64,000 nucleotides of DNA from Actinomycetota bacterium (GCA_009702045.1 WLIV01000006.1:62001-126000), one strand, 5' to 3'; shown: positions 22,561-32,273, counted from the stretch's first letter. Notes: generated by a model from the sequence alone, not told the origin. Made by a program: numbers and translations.

Positions 22561-25119
22561 TCAGCCGAGCAGGTGACGCAGGATGCCCACTGCGAAGTCG
22601 GGCATCCCCTGCATGTCGGCCATACGTTCGAGCTCCACACGGAGCAGAGCCGAGCGGTGCGCGTCGAAGCGTTGGAACTGCAGTAGGTCGCCCACGAGGC
22701 GCACGGCCGTGCCGGAACTGGTGGGCATCAGCTCACCCAGTTCATCGACGAACACGCGGTAGCCGCGTCCGGACGGGTGGTGGAACACCGAACGGTTGCG
22801 GGTGGCGAACGGGAACCACAGCGCCACCACCACCGAGCGGTCGGCGCGGTTGTACAACGGGCTGGAGGCCAGGCGCTGCACACGGTCGATGGTGTCGGCC
22901 CGGCGGGCACCGGACTGTGCCCGCATCCAGCGCTCGACCAACATGGGCGCGCCGCTCCAGCGCTGGTACGCCTCGTCTGCCAGGTCGTCGAGGGCGATGG
23001 CCTCGGAGTGGGCGAGCTGCGCGAACGAGCGCATCGCGATGGTGGGTTGTGCGCCGCGAAACGCGGACGAGGCGAGTGCGAGCCCTTCGTCGCGTCCGGA
23101 CCCGATGAGCAGCGCGAGCAGTGGCTCAACGAGCATGCGTTGCGCGATCGCGGCGGGGCCGTCGCCGTGTGCGGCAGTGCCGGCCAGCACGCGGCCCCAC
23201 ACTTCGGTGAGCGTCTCGAACAGCGCCGCACCGAGTCGCCGCCGCAGTTCGTCGAGACCACCGGCGACGCCGTCGACGTCGATGATCGGTTCGCGATCGC
23301 CCAGCATGAACTCGTCGGGCACCGCCAGCACCTGTGCCAGCAGCAACGGATCGTCGATAGTGGCGACGGCGATCTGCAGCGCGTCGGTGAGCGCCGCCAG
23401 CAGATCGCCGGTGGGCTCGCCGCGCCGGAACGTGTCGACGAAGCGGATCATCAACTCCTCACTGGCCCACCACCGCACGTACGGATCGGTGTCGTGGCGC
23501 AAGAGCGTGCTGAGCGCGGCAACCGAATGATCGGTGGCGACGTCGACCGGCGCCGAGTAGGCGCGCAGCGGCGCCAACGTGGCGACCGGTGCCGACAACG
23601 TCCATTCGTGCGCCCGATCGGTGAGCAGTAGCAACGCTTGCGTCTCGGCCGGGCCACCGTCGATCGACACAGGGCAGGCAGCACCGTCGGCGTCGAGCAA
23701 CCCCACGACCACGGGGATGCCGAGCGGCGGGTCGTCGGTGAGTCGGTCGGTGCGCCGGATCGTCACGCGATCGGAGCCGGGTCGGTGCTCGATCACGATG
23801 GACGGACGGCCAGCGGTGGTGAACCACCGCGCCACCGCATCGATGGCATCGGCGCGTTCCGGTGCGGCCTGCCGCAGTGCGTCGACGAAGTCGTCGACCC
23901 CCGCTGCCCCCAGGTCGTGGTGGTGAATGAAACCGACCATCACCTCGCGCCACCGCTCGTCGCCGACGAGCGTGCGCAACATGTTGAACAGCTCGGCGCC
24001 CTTCAGATACGTGGTGCGGTTGTAGAGCGCAGTGGGGTCGCTGACCTCGCCTCGAAGGACGGGCGCGCCGATGGTGATCTCCTCGGGGAACTGCAGTCGG
24101 CGCAGGTCGAGCACGTCGAGCACACGTGTGGCCGGACCGAACAGGTGCCGCCGGAACCCGTTCTGTGCGGTGAGGACGGTGAGCCCTTCCTTCAACGCCA
24201 GCTGACCCCATGTGCGCACCGTGACCCGGTTGCCACGCACGTGATGCCCGTACTCGTGCGCCACGTTGGCGGCGATGAGCAGCAGATCGTCGTCCGTGTA
24301 CCCGGTCTGATCGGCAATGAGCAACGTTGGCTCGAAGAACATCAGGCCGTGGTACTCGGTGGCATCGGGGTAGCCCGGGATGGCCACGTAGAGCAGTTCG
24401 GCGAGATCGTGTTCGATACCGCCCTGCTGTTCGTCGAAGCGCATCACCTCGTCCATCGCCCACAGTGCGAACTCGCAGCCGTCGATCATGTCCGGCGGCG
24501 CGACCACAGTGGTGGTGACCACAGCGCCGGACTGTGTGATGTGCCGCGCTGAACGACGGCCGAGGTGTCCGCCCACCATCGCGAACAGATACGTGGGTTT
24601 CGGGATCGGATCGTGGAAGCGGGCGAAGTGGCGGCCCTCGGGAAGTTCGCCCGAATCGACGAGGTTGCCGTTGGAGAGCATGACCGGGAAGTCGGACACC
24701 GCGCCCACCAGCGTCACGTCGTACACCGACCGGCTGGATGGCTCATCGAGCGACCAGGTGAGCCGCCGGAACCCCTGCGGCTCGAGGCAGGTGCTGAGCA
24801 GCCCTGCGTACGACACGAACCCCTTGTCGCCAGGTGCCCCCACCGATGCGGACACCTTGGTGCTGACCACGTGGCTGCCCGCAGTGAGCGCAAGGGTGAG
24901 CGTGCGTCGTTCGATCACCGCATCGGCAGCCGGGGAACCATCGACGCCTACGTCGAGCGTCTGCAGGCCGTGACCGTCGAGCACCAACGGGCCAGGTTGT
25001 GCAACCGTGGACTGCACGTGCAGTTCGGCCTCGACCGTGACATTCTCATGGTCGAGTTCGATGCGCAGTCGGATCTCGTCGATCCGCCAGTGCGATCCGG
25101 AGCCCAGCGTGGTGCTCAT
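22561..25119 (-). CDS. pepN: M1 family (PepN-like) metallo-aminopeptidase
   Basis: 852 residues. The zinc motif is H288-E-Y-G-H292 with E311 eighteen residues later, in HEYGHHVRGNRVTVRTWGQL, which is very close to the PepN type. The exopeptidase GAMEN motif is altered to DATEY (252-256): the Glu is kept, but Gly, Met and Asn are replaced, which could change substrate choice. The N-terminal beta-domain and long helical C-terminus are present. Six bases after the class V aminotransferase, same strand, so probably one operon controlled at the 26409-26543 region. Cytoplasmic; probably trims imported peptides. Confidence 0.9.
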   Translation of the reverse strand: MSTTLGSGSHWRIDEIRLRIELDHENVTVEAELHVQSTVAQPGPLVLDGHGLQTLDVGVDGSPAADAVIERRTLTLALTAGSHVVSTKVSASVGAPGDKGFVSYAGLLSTCLEPQGFRRLTWSLDEPSSRSVYDVTLVGAVSDFPVMLSNGNLVDSGELPEGRHFARFHDPIPKPTYLFAMVGGHLGRRSARHITQSGAVVTTTVVAPPDMIDGCEFALWAMDEVMRFDEQQGGIEHDLAELLYVAIPGYPDATEYHGLMFFEPTLLIADQTGYTDDDLLLIAANVAHEYGHHVRGNRVTVRTWGQLALKEGLTVLTAQNGFRRHLFGPATRVLDVLDLRRLQFPEEITIGAPVLRGEVSDPTALYNRTTYLKGAELFNMLRTLVGDERWREVMVGFIHHHDLGAAGVDDFVDALRQAAPERADAIDAVARWFTTAGRPSIVIEHRPGSDRVTIRRTDRLTDDPPLGIPVVVGLLDADGAACPVSIDGGPAETQALLLLTDRAHEWTLSAPVATLAPLRAYSAPVDVATDHSVAALSTLLRHDTDPYVRWWASEELMIRFVDTFRRGEPTGDLLAALTDALQIAVATIDDPLLLAQVLAVPDEFMLGDREPIIDVDGVAGGLDELRRRLGAALFETLTEVWGRVLAGTAAHGDGPAAIAQRMLVEPLLALLIGSGRDEGLALASSAFRGAQPTIAMRSFAQLAHSEAIALDDLADEAYQRWSGAPMLVERWMRAQSGARRADTIDRVQRLASSPLYNRADRSVVVALWFPFATRNRSVFHHPSGRGYRVFVDELGELMPTSSGTAVRLVGDLLQFQRFDAHRSALLRVELERMADMQGMPDFAVGILRHLLG

Positions 25120-25125
25120 GGGCGG

Positions 25126-26409
25126 TCAGTGCTGTGCCAGATACTGGCCGACCAGGTCGACGACGCGATCGATCTCTTCAATCGTGTTGTAGTGCGTGGG
25201 CCCGATACGCAGTACGCCACCCTTGTCCTGTACTCCCAGGAACTCGATCACCGGCAATGCGTAGGAGTGCCCGTTCCACACGTAGACGCCGTGCTGGTCG
25301 AGGAACGTGGCGGCGTCGCCAGGGTCCATTGAAGGGTGGGTGATGCTGACCGTGGGCACACGACGATCGAGCGCAGTGCGGTCGGTGATGCCATGCACAC
25401 TCACGCCGTTGATCGACTGCAGCCCGGTGATGAGGCGGTCGCTCAACGTCTGCTCGTACTCGACCATCGCGTTCATCGCGCCGTGGATCTCGGCGGTGCG
25501 CTGCTTCATCCCGGCGGCGGTGGCCGCAGCGACGTGTGCGGCGCCCATCGTGCTGCCGAGCCAGCGCAGGTAGTCGATGGCGCCGAGGACACCGGCCTGA
25601 CCTTCGAGCGACTGAGTGCCGGTCTCGAACTTGTCGGGGATGCTGTTGGGCACGACGCGCAGCTTGTAGGCGTCGAGTTGTTCGGTGATCTCGCGGCGGC
25701 CGAAGAGGATGCCCTGGTGGGGTCCGTAGAACTTGTACGACGACGACACGAGGAAGTCGCACCCGAGGTCTTGTACGTCGACGGCGCCGTGGGGAGCGAA
25801 CTGCACCGCATCGACGTATGTCATGGCCCCGGCGGCCTTCAACATCGCCACCATCTGCTTGATCGGGTTGATGGTGCCGAGAATGTTGCTGGCGTAGTTG
25901 AGCGACGCGAACCGTGTGCGCGGCGTGATGAGCGCTTCGAGTTCGGCGAGATCGAACTCGTACGTGTCGCGGCTCCAGGGGAGGGTCTTCACCACGAGGC
26001 CGCGATCGGCGGCCATGCGGCGCCACGGCGTGTTGTTGCCGTCGTGCTCCATGTGGGTGGTGATGATTTCGTCACCCTCTTGGAACAGCGGCCCGAGCAC
26101 CCGTGTCATCTGGAACGTGAGGGTCGTCATGTTGGGGCCGAACGTGATCTCGTCGGCCGACGGAGCGTTGTAGAAGTCGGCCATCGCGCAGTGGGCTTCG
26201 TGCTCGAGTTCGGTGGCCAGCAGCGTGGTGCGGAACTGACCGTGCATGTTGGCGTTGAACTCGACCATCGCCGTGCGCATCGCGTCGAGCACATGGGTGG
26301 GTACCTGGGTTCCCGCCGGGTTGTCGAAGTAGGTGCGGGGCAGGTCGTCGTGCCGCAGTGCGAGCGCCGGAAACTGGGCGCGGATGGTGTCGAGGTCGAA
26401 GGTCGTCAT
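25126..26409 (-). CDS. Class V aminotransferase (cysteine desulfurase-like)
   Basis: PLP enzyme of 427 residues. YFDNPAGTQVP opens the fold, TTHMEHDGNNTPWRR holds the ring-stacking His, and SSYKFYGPHQGILFGR has the Schiff-base Lys. TYVDAVQFAPHG gives the Asp facing the PLP nitrogen. The family includes desulfurases, selenocysteine lyase and isopenicillin N epimerase. No Cys-containing desulfurase loop stands out and no Fe-S scaffold gene is nearby, so an amino-acid lyase or epimerase role fits the peptide locus better. ATG 26409 with GTGGGGA upstream. The divergent S12 hydrolase gene shares the CTTGTAC operator region. Confidence 0.85.
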   Translation of the reverse strand: MTTFDLDTIRAQFPALALRHDDLPRTYFDNPAGTQVPTHVLDAMRTAMVEFNANMHGQFRTTLLATELEHEAHCAMADFYNAPSADEITFGPNMTTLTFQMTRVLGPLFQEGDEIITTHMEHDGNNTPWRRMAADRGLVVKTLPWSRDTYEFDLAELEALITPRTRFASLNYASNILGTINPIKQMVAMLKAAGAMTYVDAVQFAPHGAVDVQDLGCDFLVSSSYKFYGPHQGILFGRREITEQLDAYKLRVVPNSIPDKFETGTQSLEGQAGVLGAIDYLRWLGSTMGAAHVAAATAAGMKQRTAEIHGAMNAMVEYEQTLSDRLITGLQSINGVSVHGITDRTALDRRVPTVSITHPSMDPGDAATFLDQHGVYVWNGHSYALPVIEFLGVQDKGGVLRIGPTHYNTIEEIDRVVDLVGQYLAQH

Positions 26410-26489
26410 GGTCCCCACAGCGTTGCATCTCGTGCGTGCGTGCCATCAGTTCGGCGGTGTAACGGCCGACTTGAGCAGCGCATGCGTTT

Positions 26490-26506
26490 CTTGTACGGTG
26501 TACAAG
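26490..26506. promoter_or_regulatory. TetR-type operator, copy 1
   Basis: CTTGTAC-GGT-GTACAAG, a perfect inverted repeat of 7-bp arms, between the divergent class V aminotransferase and S12 hydrolase genes. The same layout recurs at 28021 and 42411. Likely bound by the TetR protein encoded at 31566-32273 (inference). Confidence 0.65.
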
Positions 26507-26542
26507 CATAGCAGGGGGCGACCTGCGGCACGAGGGGGCGAA

Positions 26543-27991
26543 ATGGGTGGCACGGACAGCAGCACCGAACGCCGAGACGCTGTGGCGCGCGGGCTGATGC
26601 CCATCGTGCCGATCGTCGACGACCCGACCCGCTGGACCATCGACGAGCGACGCGAGCGCTACGGGTGTCCCGGCGTCGGTGTCGCGGTCATGCGTGACGG
26701 GGCGATCGACTGGGTGGACGGCTTCGGGCACCGCACGGCCAACGCCACCGACGGCACACCTGATGGTGCGATCAACGGCGACACCGTGTTCATGGTCGCG
26801 TCATGCAGCAAGCCGGTCAGCGCCACGTTGGTACTGCAACAGGTCGCCGCCGGCGCAGTGGATCTCGACACCGATGTGAACCGCTACCTGCGTCGCTGGC
26901 AGGTGCCGACGAATGAGTTCACGGCCGATTCGCCGGTCACCCTGCGTCGCATCCTCAGCCATACGGCCGGGCTCACGGTCAACGGCTTCGGCGTCACCCC
27001 GCGCGACGGCACCCCGGTACCCGACGAGTTCGATCTGCTCGAAGGTCGCCCCCCGTCGACGATGCCGCCCGTCGTCGTCGACAAGGCCTACGACGGCACC
27101 GACCGCTACTCCGGTGGCGGATTCCTCATCGCGCAGTTGCTGCTCGAAGATGTACTGGGCATTCCGTTCGACGTACTGGCCGAGCGCACGCTGTTCGGTC
27201 CTGCCGGTATGACCCGGGCCACGTTCCATCATCCACTCGCGGCGCGGTACCTCGACGCGATCGGCGGCGACATCGCCTCGGGCCACGGCGACGACGGTCG
27301 GCCGTTCCCGGGTGGTTGGGCGATTTCGTCCGAAAAGGCCGCAGGCGGTTTGTGCTGCAGCGCTCGCGACTACGCCAACTTCCTGCTCGCCATCCACCAC
27401 GCCTACCACGGCCGACCCGGTGCCATCCTGCCCAAGAGCCTGATCGACGAGATGACGACCACGCAGGGCTCCGGTGCCTTCGGTCTGGGCTTCCGTGTCA
27501 TCCATGATGCTGGTCAGTTGCGGTTGAACCATGGCGGTTCGAACGACGGCTACCAGACCGAGAGCAACCTGTTTCCCGAGTCGGGTGACGGGGCCGTAGT
27601 GTTCACCAACGCCACCTCCGGTCTGTTCTTGTTCCGCGAAGTGTTCAACTCGATCGCCGACACGTATCAGTGGCGCGACTTCGGCCCGGCTCCCAAGCGC
27701 GTGGCCACGCTCACCGAGGCACAGCGTCAGCAGTACATCGGTTCGTACCGCATCGTGGCGGGTATCGAGCTGCCGCTCCTCCGCGTGTGGAGCGATGGTG
27801 GAAGGTTGTGGAACGAGATTCCCGGTCTCCGCTTCGGTGTGCAGGAAGTGTTCGTCGACGATCATGGAGTGCTGTTCAGCCAGACGGGTCCGTTCGAGAC
27901 GCACACCGTGCTTGGCGCTGACGGCCGGTGTGCCGAGCTGATCGTGTTCGAGGGTTCGGCCCCCGTGCTGAAGGCGGTACGGGCCGAATGA
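26543..27991 (+). CDS. Serine hydrolase, beta-lactamase / S12 family
   Basis: 482 residues. S87-C-S-K90 is the catalytic SxxK. DRYSGGGFLIAQ has the Tyr of the second motif and RLNHGGSNDGY is the HGG equivalent of KTG. The C-terminal 110 residues form a lipocalin-like domain. No signal peptide, so the enzyme is cytoplasmic and unlikely to be a penicillin-binding protein. Relatives are D-aminopeptidases, esterases and MlrB, the linear-microcystin peptidase. ATG 26543 with GAGGGGG upstream. The binding-protein gene starts 77 bases later across a second operator copy. Confidence 0.85.
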   Translation: MGGTDSSTERRDAVARGLMPIVPIVDDPTRWTIDERRERYGCPGVGVAVMRDGAIDWVDGFGHRTANATDGTPDGAINGDTVFMVASCSKPVSATLVLQQVAAGAVDLDTDVNRYLRRWQVPTNEFTADSPVTLRRILSHTAGLTVNGFGVTPRDGTPVPDEFDLLEGRPPSTMPPVVVDKAYDGTDRYSGGGFLIAQLLLEDVLGIPFDVLAERTLFGPAGMTRATFHHPLAARYLDAIGGDIASGHGDDGRPFPGGWAISSEKAAGGLCCSARDYANFLLAIHHAYHGRPGAILPKSLIDEMTTTQGSGAFGLGFRVIHDAGQLRLNHGGSNDGYQTESNLFPESGDGAVVFTNATSGLFLFREVFNSIADTYQWRDFGPAPKRVATLTEAQRQQYIGSYRIVAGIELPLLRVWSDGGRLWNEIPGLRFGVQEVFVDDHGVLFSQTGPFETHTVLGADGRCAELIVFEGSAPVLKAVRAE

Positions 27992-28020
27992 AGCTGCTTC
28001 GGCGCCAGCGTTCCACCGCT

Positions 28021-28037
28021 CTTGTACATCGTGCAAT
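28021..28037. promoter_or_regulatory. TetR-type operator, copy 2 (imperfect)
   Basis: CTTGTAC-ATC-GTGCAAT, with two changes in the right arm, followed by AATAATG, which may be the -10 box. It lies 31 bases before the start of the ABC binding-protein gene. Confidence 0.5.
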
Positions 28038-28068
28038 AATGTCTACCAACAGTCCCAGGGGGGAACTC

Positions 28069-29727
28069 ATGACACACAGCAGGAAGCGGTTGCGGCGTAT
28101 CACCGCAACCCTGTCGATCGTCGCTCTGGCTGCACTCGCTGCGGCGTGTGGCGGCAACGACCCGAAGAGCACATCCACCACCGGTGTCTCCGACACCCAG
28201 GCACCGGTGCTCACCAATGCACCCACCACCACCATCCAGGGTGCAACGCAGGGAGGCACCCTCACGGTGGCCATCGAAGGCGAGTCGTCAGGGTTCAACC
28301 CCACGGCCGACCCGTGGTCGAACGCCGGACACAACGTTGCCCGCTCCATCTTCGAGCCGCTCGCCACGTTCGACAGCACCGGCAAGGTTGTGCCGTATCT
28401 CGCCGAGTCGATCGAGCCCAACACTGATGCGACGGTCTGGACCATCACTCTGCGCAGCGGTGTGAAGTTTCAGAACGGTGAGCCGCTGAATGCCGAAGCC
28501 GTCCGCCTGAACTTCGCGGCGGTGCAGGCCAACGCCAGCTTCAAGGGTCAGCTCGAGCTACTGGCCAGTATGAAGGTGGTCGACGATCTCACGCTCGAGC
28601 TCACGATGAGCAAGGCGTGGAGCACCTTCCCGAACACGCTCGTCGGCAACATCGGCAGCCAGGTGGGCTACATGTCCGCCCCGGCGATGTTGGCCTCGGC
28701 CGACGGCGGCCGGAACCCGATCGGCACCGGCCCGTTCACGTTCAGTGAATGGGTGCCCGATGATCACCTGACGGTCGTGCGCAACGACAACTATTGGGGC
28801 ACGCCGGCATGGCTCGACACGATCGTGTTCAAGCCGATCCCCGATTCAACAACGCGCAAGGCGGCGATGGATGCAGGTGACGTCGACGTCTACTACACGG
28901 GTAGCTCGAGTGAAATCATCGAGTACCAAGCGTTGCAGAAGGACGGGAAGTTCAACGTCGCCATCGGTGCACCGTCCGAACCCGACATGGTCATGTTCAA
29001 CACCAAGAGCATGCCGCTCGATGACGTTCGCGTGCGCCGCGCCATCGTGATGGCCACCGACATGAGCCGTGTCTTCGACTACCTCGACGCGACTGGCGTG
29101 AAGCAACTCACTCATGGTCCATACGCCGACACGTCGTTCTGGTACGCCAAGAGCAACTACCCCGAGTTCGACATCGCCGGCGCCACAAAGCTCATCGAGG
29201 AGTACGTCGCCGAGAAGGGTGCACTGCCCGACATCGAGTTCGCCGGCAACCAGTCGCCGTTCTTGGTCGGTCTGCAGGAGCTGTACCAGTCGATGTGGAA
29301 AGATGCCGGCATCAACGTCAAGATCGTGTCGCGGGCTCAGGCCGAGAACATCACAGCGGTCGTCGGTGGCAAGTTCCAGATCATCATGTGGGGCGGTATC
29401 GGTGGCGGCGACCCCGACGACGACTACAGCGACTTCCACTCAGGCACTGGGCTCAACTTCAGCCAGTTCAACACCCCGGAGATGGATGCTGCGCTCGACA
29501 AGGGCCGCACGCTCGCCGACGCTGACGCCCGCAAGGTGCAGTACGACATCGTGCAGCAGATCCTCGGCGACGGCGTGCCGTTCCTCTGGGCCGGTACGAA
29601 CCAGTTCGGCGTGATCAGCAAGCCCAGTGTTCAGGCGCTCGGCAGCTTCACCTTGCCCGACGGTTCCGCCGGTCAGGCGATCACGGGTGGTCAGTTCTTC
29701 CTGAAGGACGTCTGGCTCAAGCAGTGA
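28069..29727 (+). CDS. Oligopeptide/dipeptide ABC transporter substrate-binding lipoprotein (family 5)
   Basis: 552 residues. Lipoprotein signal: basic start MTHSRKRLRR, hydrophobic core, lipobox LAAAC with the Cys at 25. Mature part: GGTLTVAIEGESSGFNP at the start and PYLAESIEPNTDATVWTITL, the SBP_bac_5 signature region. It would be tethered to the outer face of the membrane and deliver peptides to the two permeases that follow. ATG 28069 has AGGGGGGAA upstream. Its stop overlaps the permease start (GTGA). Confidence 0.93.
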   Translation: MTHSRKRLRRITATLSIVALAALAAACGGNDPKSTSTTGVSDTQAPVLTNAPTTTIQGATQGGTLTVAIEGESSGFNPTADPWSNAGHNVARSIFEPLATFDSTGKVVPYLAESIEPNTDATVWTITLRSGVKFQNGEPLNAEAVRLNFAAVQANASFKGQLELLASMKVVDDLTLELTMSKAWSTFPNTLVGNIGSQVGYMSAPAMLASADGGRNPIGTGPFTFSEWVPDDHLTVVRNDNYWGTPAWLDTIVFKPIPDSTTRKAAMDAGDVDVYYTGSSSEIIEYQALQKDGKFNVAIGAPSEPDMVMFNTKSMPLDDVRVRRAIVMATDMSRVFDYLDATGVKQLTHGPYADTSFWYAKSNYPEFDIAGATKLIEEYVAEKGALPDIEFAGNQSPFLVGLQELYQSMWKDAGINVKIVSRAQAENITAVVGGKFQIIMWGGIGGGDPDDDYSDFHSGTGLNFSQFNTPEMDAALDKGRTLADADARKVQYDIVQQILGDGVPFLWAGTNQFGVISKPSVQALGSFTLPDGSAGQAITGGQFFLKDVWLKQ

Positions 29728-30674
29728 GTCTGTTCCGCTCGCGGTTGTTCCGACTGCTCGCTGTCGTCATGGCGGTGACCTTCGCCTCGTACAGCATGGT
29801 GTCGCTGTTACCTGGAGATGTGGTCACCGCCGTGCTCGGCGAGCGAGCCACGGAAGCCGACCGCGTGGCGGCCCGTCACGATCTGCACCTCGACGATCCA
29901 CTGCCCGTCCGTTACGGGCGGTGGGTCGCCGAAGCAGTCACCGGCGACCTCGGCACGTCGTACCGCACCCACCAACCGGTCTCCGAAGCCATCGGACAAC
30001 GCATCTGGGTCACGTTGGAGCTGGTGTTCCTCTCGCAACTTCTCGCGCTGGCGCTCGCCATACCGATGGCGATCTTCGCTGCATTACGACCAGGGTCGTG
30101 GATCGACCGTGTGATGAGCGGACTGCAACTGGGCATGTTGGCGGTGCCCGGCTATCTGGTGGCGATCGTGCTGATGGCCGTGTTCGCAGTGAAGCTCGGG
30201 TGGTTCGACACCACGGGCTTCGTCCATTTCACCGACAGTCCGTTCGGCAATATCAAGTCGTTGCTACTCCCATCGGTGGCGCTGGGCTTCGAGCAGGTGG
30301 CGCTCTACGCGCGCGTCCTGCGCACCGACCTGGTGAACACCTTCAACCAGGACTTCATCTGGTACGCCAGAGCACGTGGCCTCAGGACCCGTCGCATCGT
30401 CACCCACCATGCACTGCGTCCATCGTCGATCGGGCTGGTCACGTTGACGGGAGTTTCCGTGGGGCGCATGATCGGTGGCACAGTGCTCGTCGAGTCGATC
30501 TTCGCGCTACCCGGCCTTGGGCGCTACACCATCGATGCCATCAACAATCGCGATTTCCTCGCGCTACAAGGCGCCGTGGTGGTGCTCACCCTCGGCTTCG
30601 TGCTCGTCAACTTCGTCGTCGACATCCTTCATGGTGTGATTGATCCGCGTATCCGTGCCGAAGAACGGTTGTGA
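29724..30674 (+). CDS. Peptide ABC transporter permease, DppB/OppB type
   Basis: 316 residues, about six membrane helices. The cytoplasmic coupling loop RARGLRTRRIVTHHALRPS is the EAA motif that contacts the ATPase. N-terminal helix, then a periplasmic-type loop of about 70 residues, as in DppB. GTG 29724 overlaps the binding-protein stop by four bases, so translation is coupled. Confidence 0.93.
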   Translation: MSLFRSRLFRLLAVVMAVTFASYSMVSLLPGDVVTAVLGERATEADRVAARHDLHLDDPLPVRYGRWVAEAVTGDLGTSYRTHQPVSEAIGQRIWVTLELVFLSQLLALALAIPMAIFAALRPGSWIDRVMSGLQLGMLAVPGYLVAIVLMAVFAVKLGWFDTTGFVHFTDSPFGNIKSLLLPSVALGFEQVALYARVLRTDLVNTFNQDFIWYARARGLRTRRIVTHHALRPSSIGLVTLTGVSVGRMIGGTVLVESIFALPGLGRYTIDAINNRDFLALQGAVVVLTLGFVLVNFVVDILHGVIDPRIRAEERL

Positions 30675-30675
30675 C

Positions 30676-31548
30676 ATGACCACCGCACTCACTGCACCGA
30701 CGCATACCGAAGTCGTCGAGACCCCGCTCACGCATCGCTACGGCGTGACGGTCTGGATCTCGGTGCTGTGGCTGGCGACGCTCGCCACCACGGCACTCAT
30801 TGCCCCGCTGCTGCCGCTGTACGACCCCAGCGATACCCGTGCAGGGGTGCCGCTCTCGATCCCCACCGGGCACAACTGGCTCGGCACCGATCAGTTGGGA
30901 CGCGACCTGCTCTCGCGTACCGTCTATGGAGCGCGGGTCTCGATCGTGGTCGGCGTGGCTGCAGTGTTGGTCTCCGCGATCATCGGCGGCTTCATCGGTC
31001 TGGTGGCCGGGTACTTTCAGCGACGGATCGAGATGGTGACGTTGTTCGGCGCCGATGTGCTGATGGCCTTCCCCACGTTGCTGCTCGCAGCATCGATCGT
31101 GGCCTTCACCAACTCGCGCGGTCTGCCCACCGTGGTGGGCGTCATCGCCCTCATCTACCTCGGACCCACCATCCGCATCGTGCGCGCACTCACCCTGTCG
31201 GTGAGCCACCGCGAGTTCGTGACGGCATCCAGATCGCTGGGCGCCACGAACGGGCGCATCATTCGCCGCGAGGTCATGCCCAACGTGGTGCCCACTTTGA
31301 TCTCGATGATGATCGTGGCCATCGCCGGTGCGGTGGTCGCTGAGGGCGGCCTCGCCTATCTCAACCTGTCGGTCGCCCCGCCCACCCCCACGTGGGGTTC
31401 GATGATCGCCGCTGGCAAGGACAAGATCGACGACAGCCTCTACCCGGTGCTCATCCCTGGTGGAGCATTGTTCCTGACGGTGCTGGCGCTGACCCTCATC
31501 GGCGATGCCGTGCAGAAGCGCCAGGGCCGCGATCTCGGGCCGATCTGA
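30676..31548 (+). CDS. Peptide ABC transporter permease, DppC/OppC type
   Basis: 290 residues from ATG 30676, one base after the previous stop; an earlier in-frame ATG at 30640 would overlap. HNWLGTDQLGRDLLSRTVYG is the DppC N-terminal signature, and ASRSLGATNGRIIRREVMPN is the EAA loop. Six helices. No ATP-binding subunits (DppD/DppF) follow; the operon ends here against the convergent TetR gene, so the importer must borrow ATPases encoded elsewhere. Confidence 0.93.
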   Translation: MTTALTAPTHTEVVETPLTHRYGVTVWISVLWLATLATTALIAPLLPLYDPSDTRAGVPLSIPTGHNWLGTDQLGRDLLSRTVYGARVSIVVGVAAVLVSAIIGGFIGLVAGYFQRRIEMVTLFGADVLMAFPTLLLAASIVAFTNSRGLPTVVGVIALIYLGPTIRIVRALTLSVSHREFVTASRSLGATNGRIIRREVMPNVVPTLISMMIVAIAGAVVAEGGLAYLNLSVAPPTPTWGSMIAAGKDKIDDSLYPVLIPGGALFLTVLALTLIGDAVQKRQGRDLGPI

Positions 31549-31565
31549 GACGAGTTCGGCCGTCG

Positions 31566-32273
31566 CTACGGGCGCGTGACCGGTAGCCGTGCCGCCAAGC
31601 CGTCGATGAGCAACGACATCAGGAAGTCGAACGAGTCGTGGAGCGGGCGATCGACCCCGTTGCTCCAGCGCATGGACAGCGCGTGGTCGCCGAGGCGATC
31701 GAACTGAGCCGTGATGTTCGGGAACCGTTCTTCATCGAGGTTGCGCAGATCTGACTCGACATCGCTCTCGGCATCGGGTTCCGAGCGAGGCGACAACTCC
31801 AGCAGCACGAAACCGCGTACCGCACCCATGATCGCGTTGTAGGCGTGCACGAGGTCGCGGTCGAGGCCAATCTCGACCAACTTGCCGACGATGGCATCGG
31901 GGATCACGAGTGAGTCGACGTTGCGTGCCCGCTCGATGGTGGCCAGGCGCGCCACGTTCGGGTGTGCGAGCGCGTGGGCCCGATATCGGCGGCCGAGTTG
32001 CAGCATCCAGTCGCGCCAGTCGGTGCATTCGTCTGGGAGGACGACTTCTTCGATCCAGCGGTGCTCGACGAGGCCCAAGAGACAACTGCGATCGCCCACG
32101 TGCCAGTAGAGCGTGGCTGGGAAGACTCCGAGTTCAGCAGCCAGTGAGCGCATGCTGAACGCTTCCAACCCGCGTTCTTCGATGATTCGAAATGCCGTCT
32201 CGACGATGGCTTCTTTCGTGATCGGCACCTCGGCGCGGGCACCACGTTTGCGGCCCGCTGGCACAGCGCTCAT
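31566..32273 (-). CDS. TetR family regulator with TetR-like C-terminal domain
   Basis: 235 residues. HTH at about 39-59 (FSMRSLAAELGVFPATLYWH) followed by the TetR-class YWHVGDRSCLL. The C-terminal part fits the TetR_C_1 type. It lies nine bases after the eight-gene peptide operon on the same strand and also has its own leaderless promoter candidate (TAGGAT at 32280). Three CTTGTAC-N3-GTACAA(G/T) sites flank genes on both sides of it, so it is the best candidate repressor of the whole 22.5-43.3 kb locus. The inducer is unknown. Confidence 0.88.
   Translation of the reverse strand: MSAVPAGRKRGARAEVPITKEAIVETAFRIIEERGLEAFSMRSLAAELGVFPATLYWHVGDRSCLLGLVEHRWIEEVVLPDECTDWRDWMLQLGRRYRAHALAHPNVARLATIERARNVDSLVIPDAIVGKLVEIGLDRDLVHAYNAIMGAVRGFVLLELSPRSEPDAESDVESDLRNLDEERFPNITAQFDRLGDHALSMRWSNGVDRPLHDSFDFLMSLLIDGLAARLPVTRP

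Noticed and set aside
26333-26542. Upstream extension of the S12 hydrolase to 26333
   Set aside because: It would run through the operator and the divergent gene; ATG 26543 has a strong ribosome-binding site.
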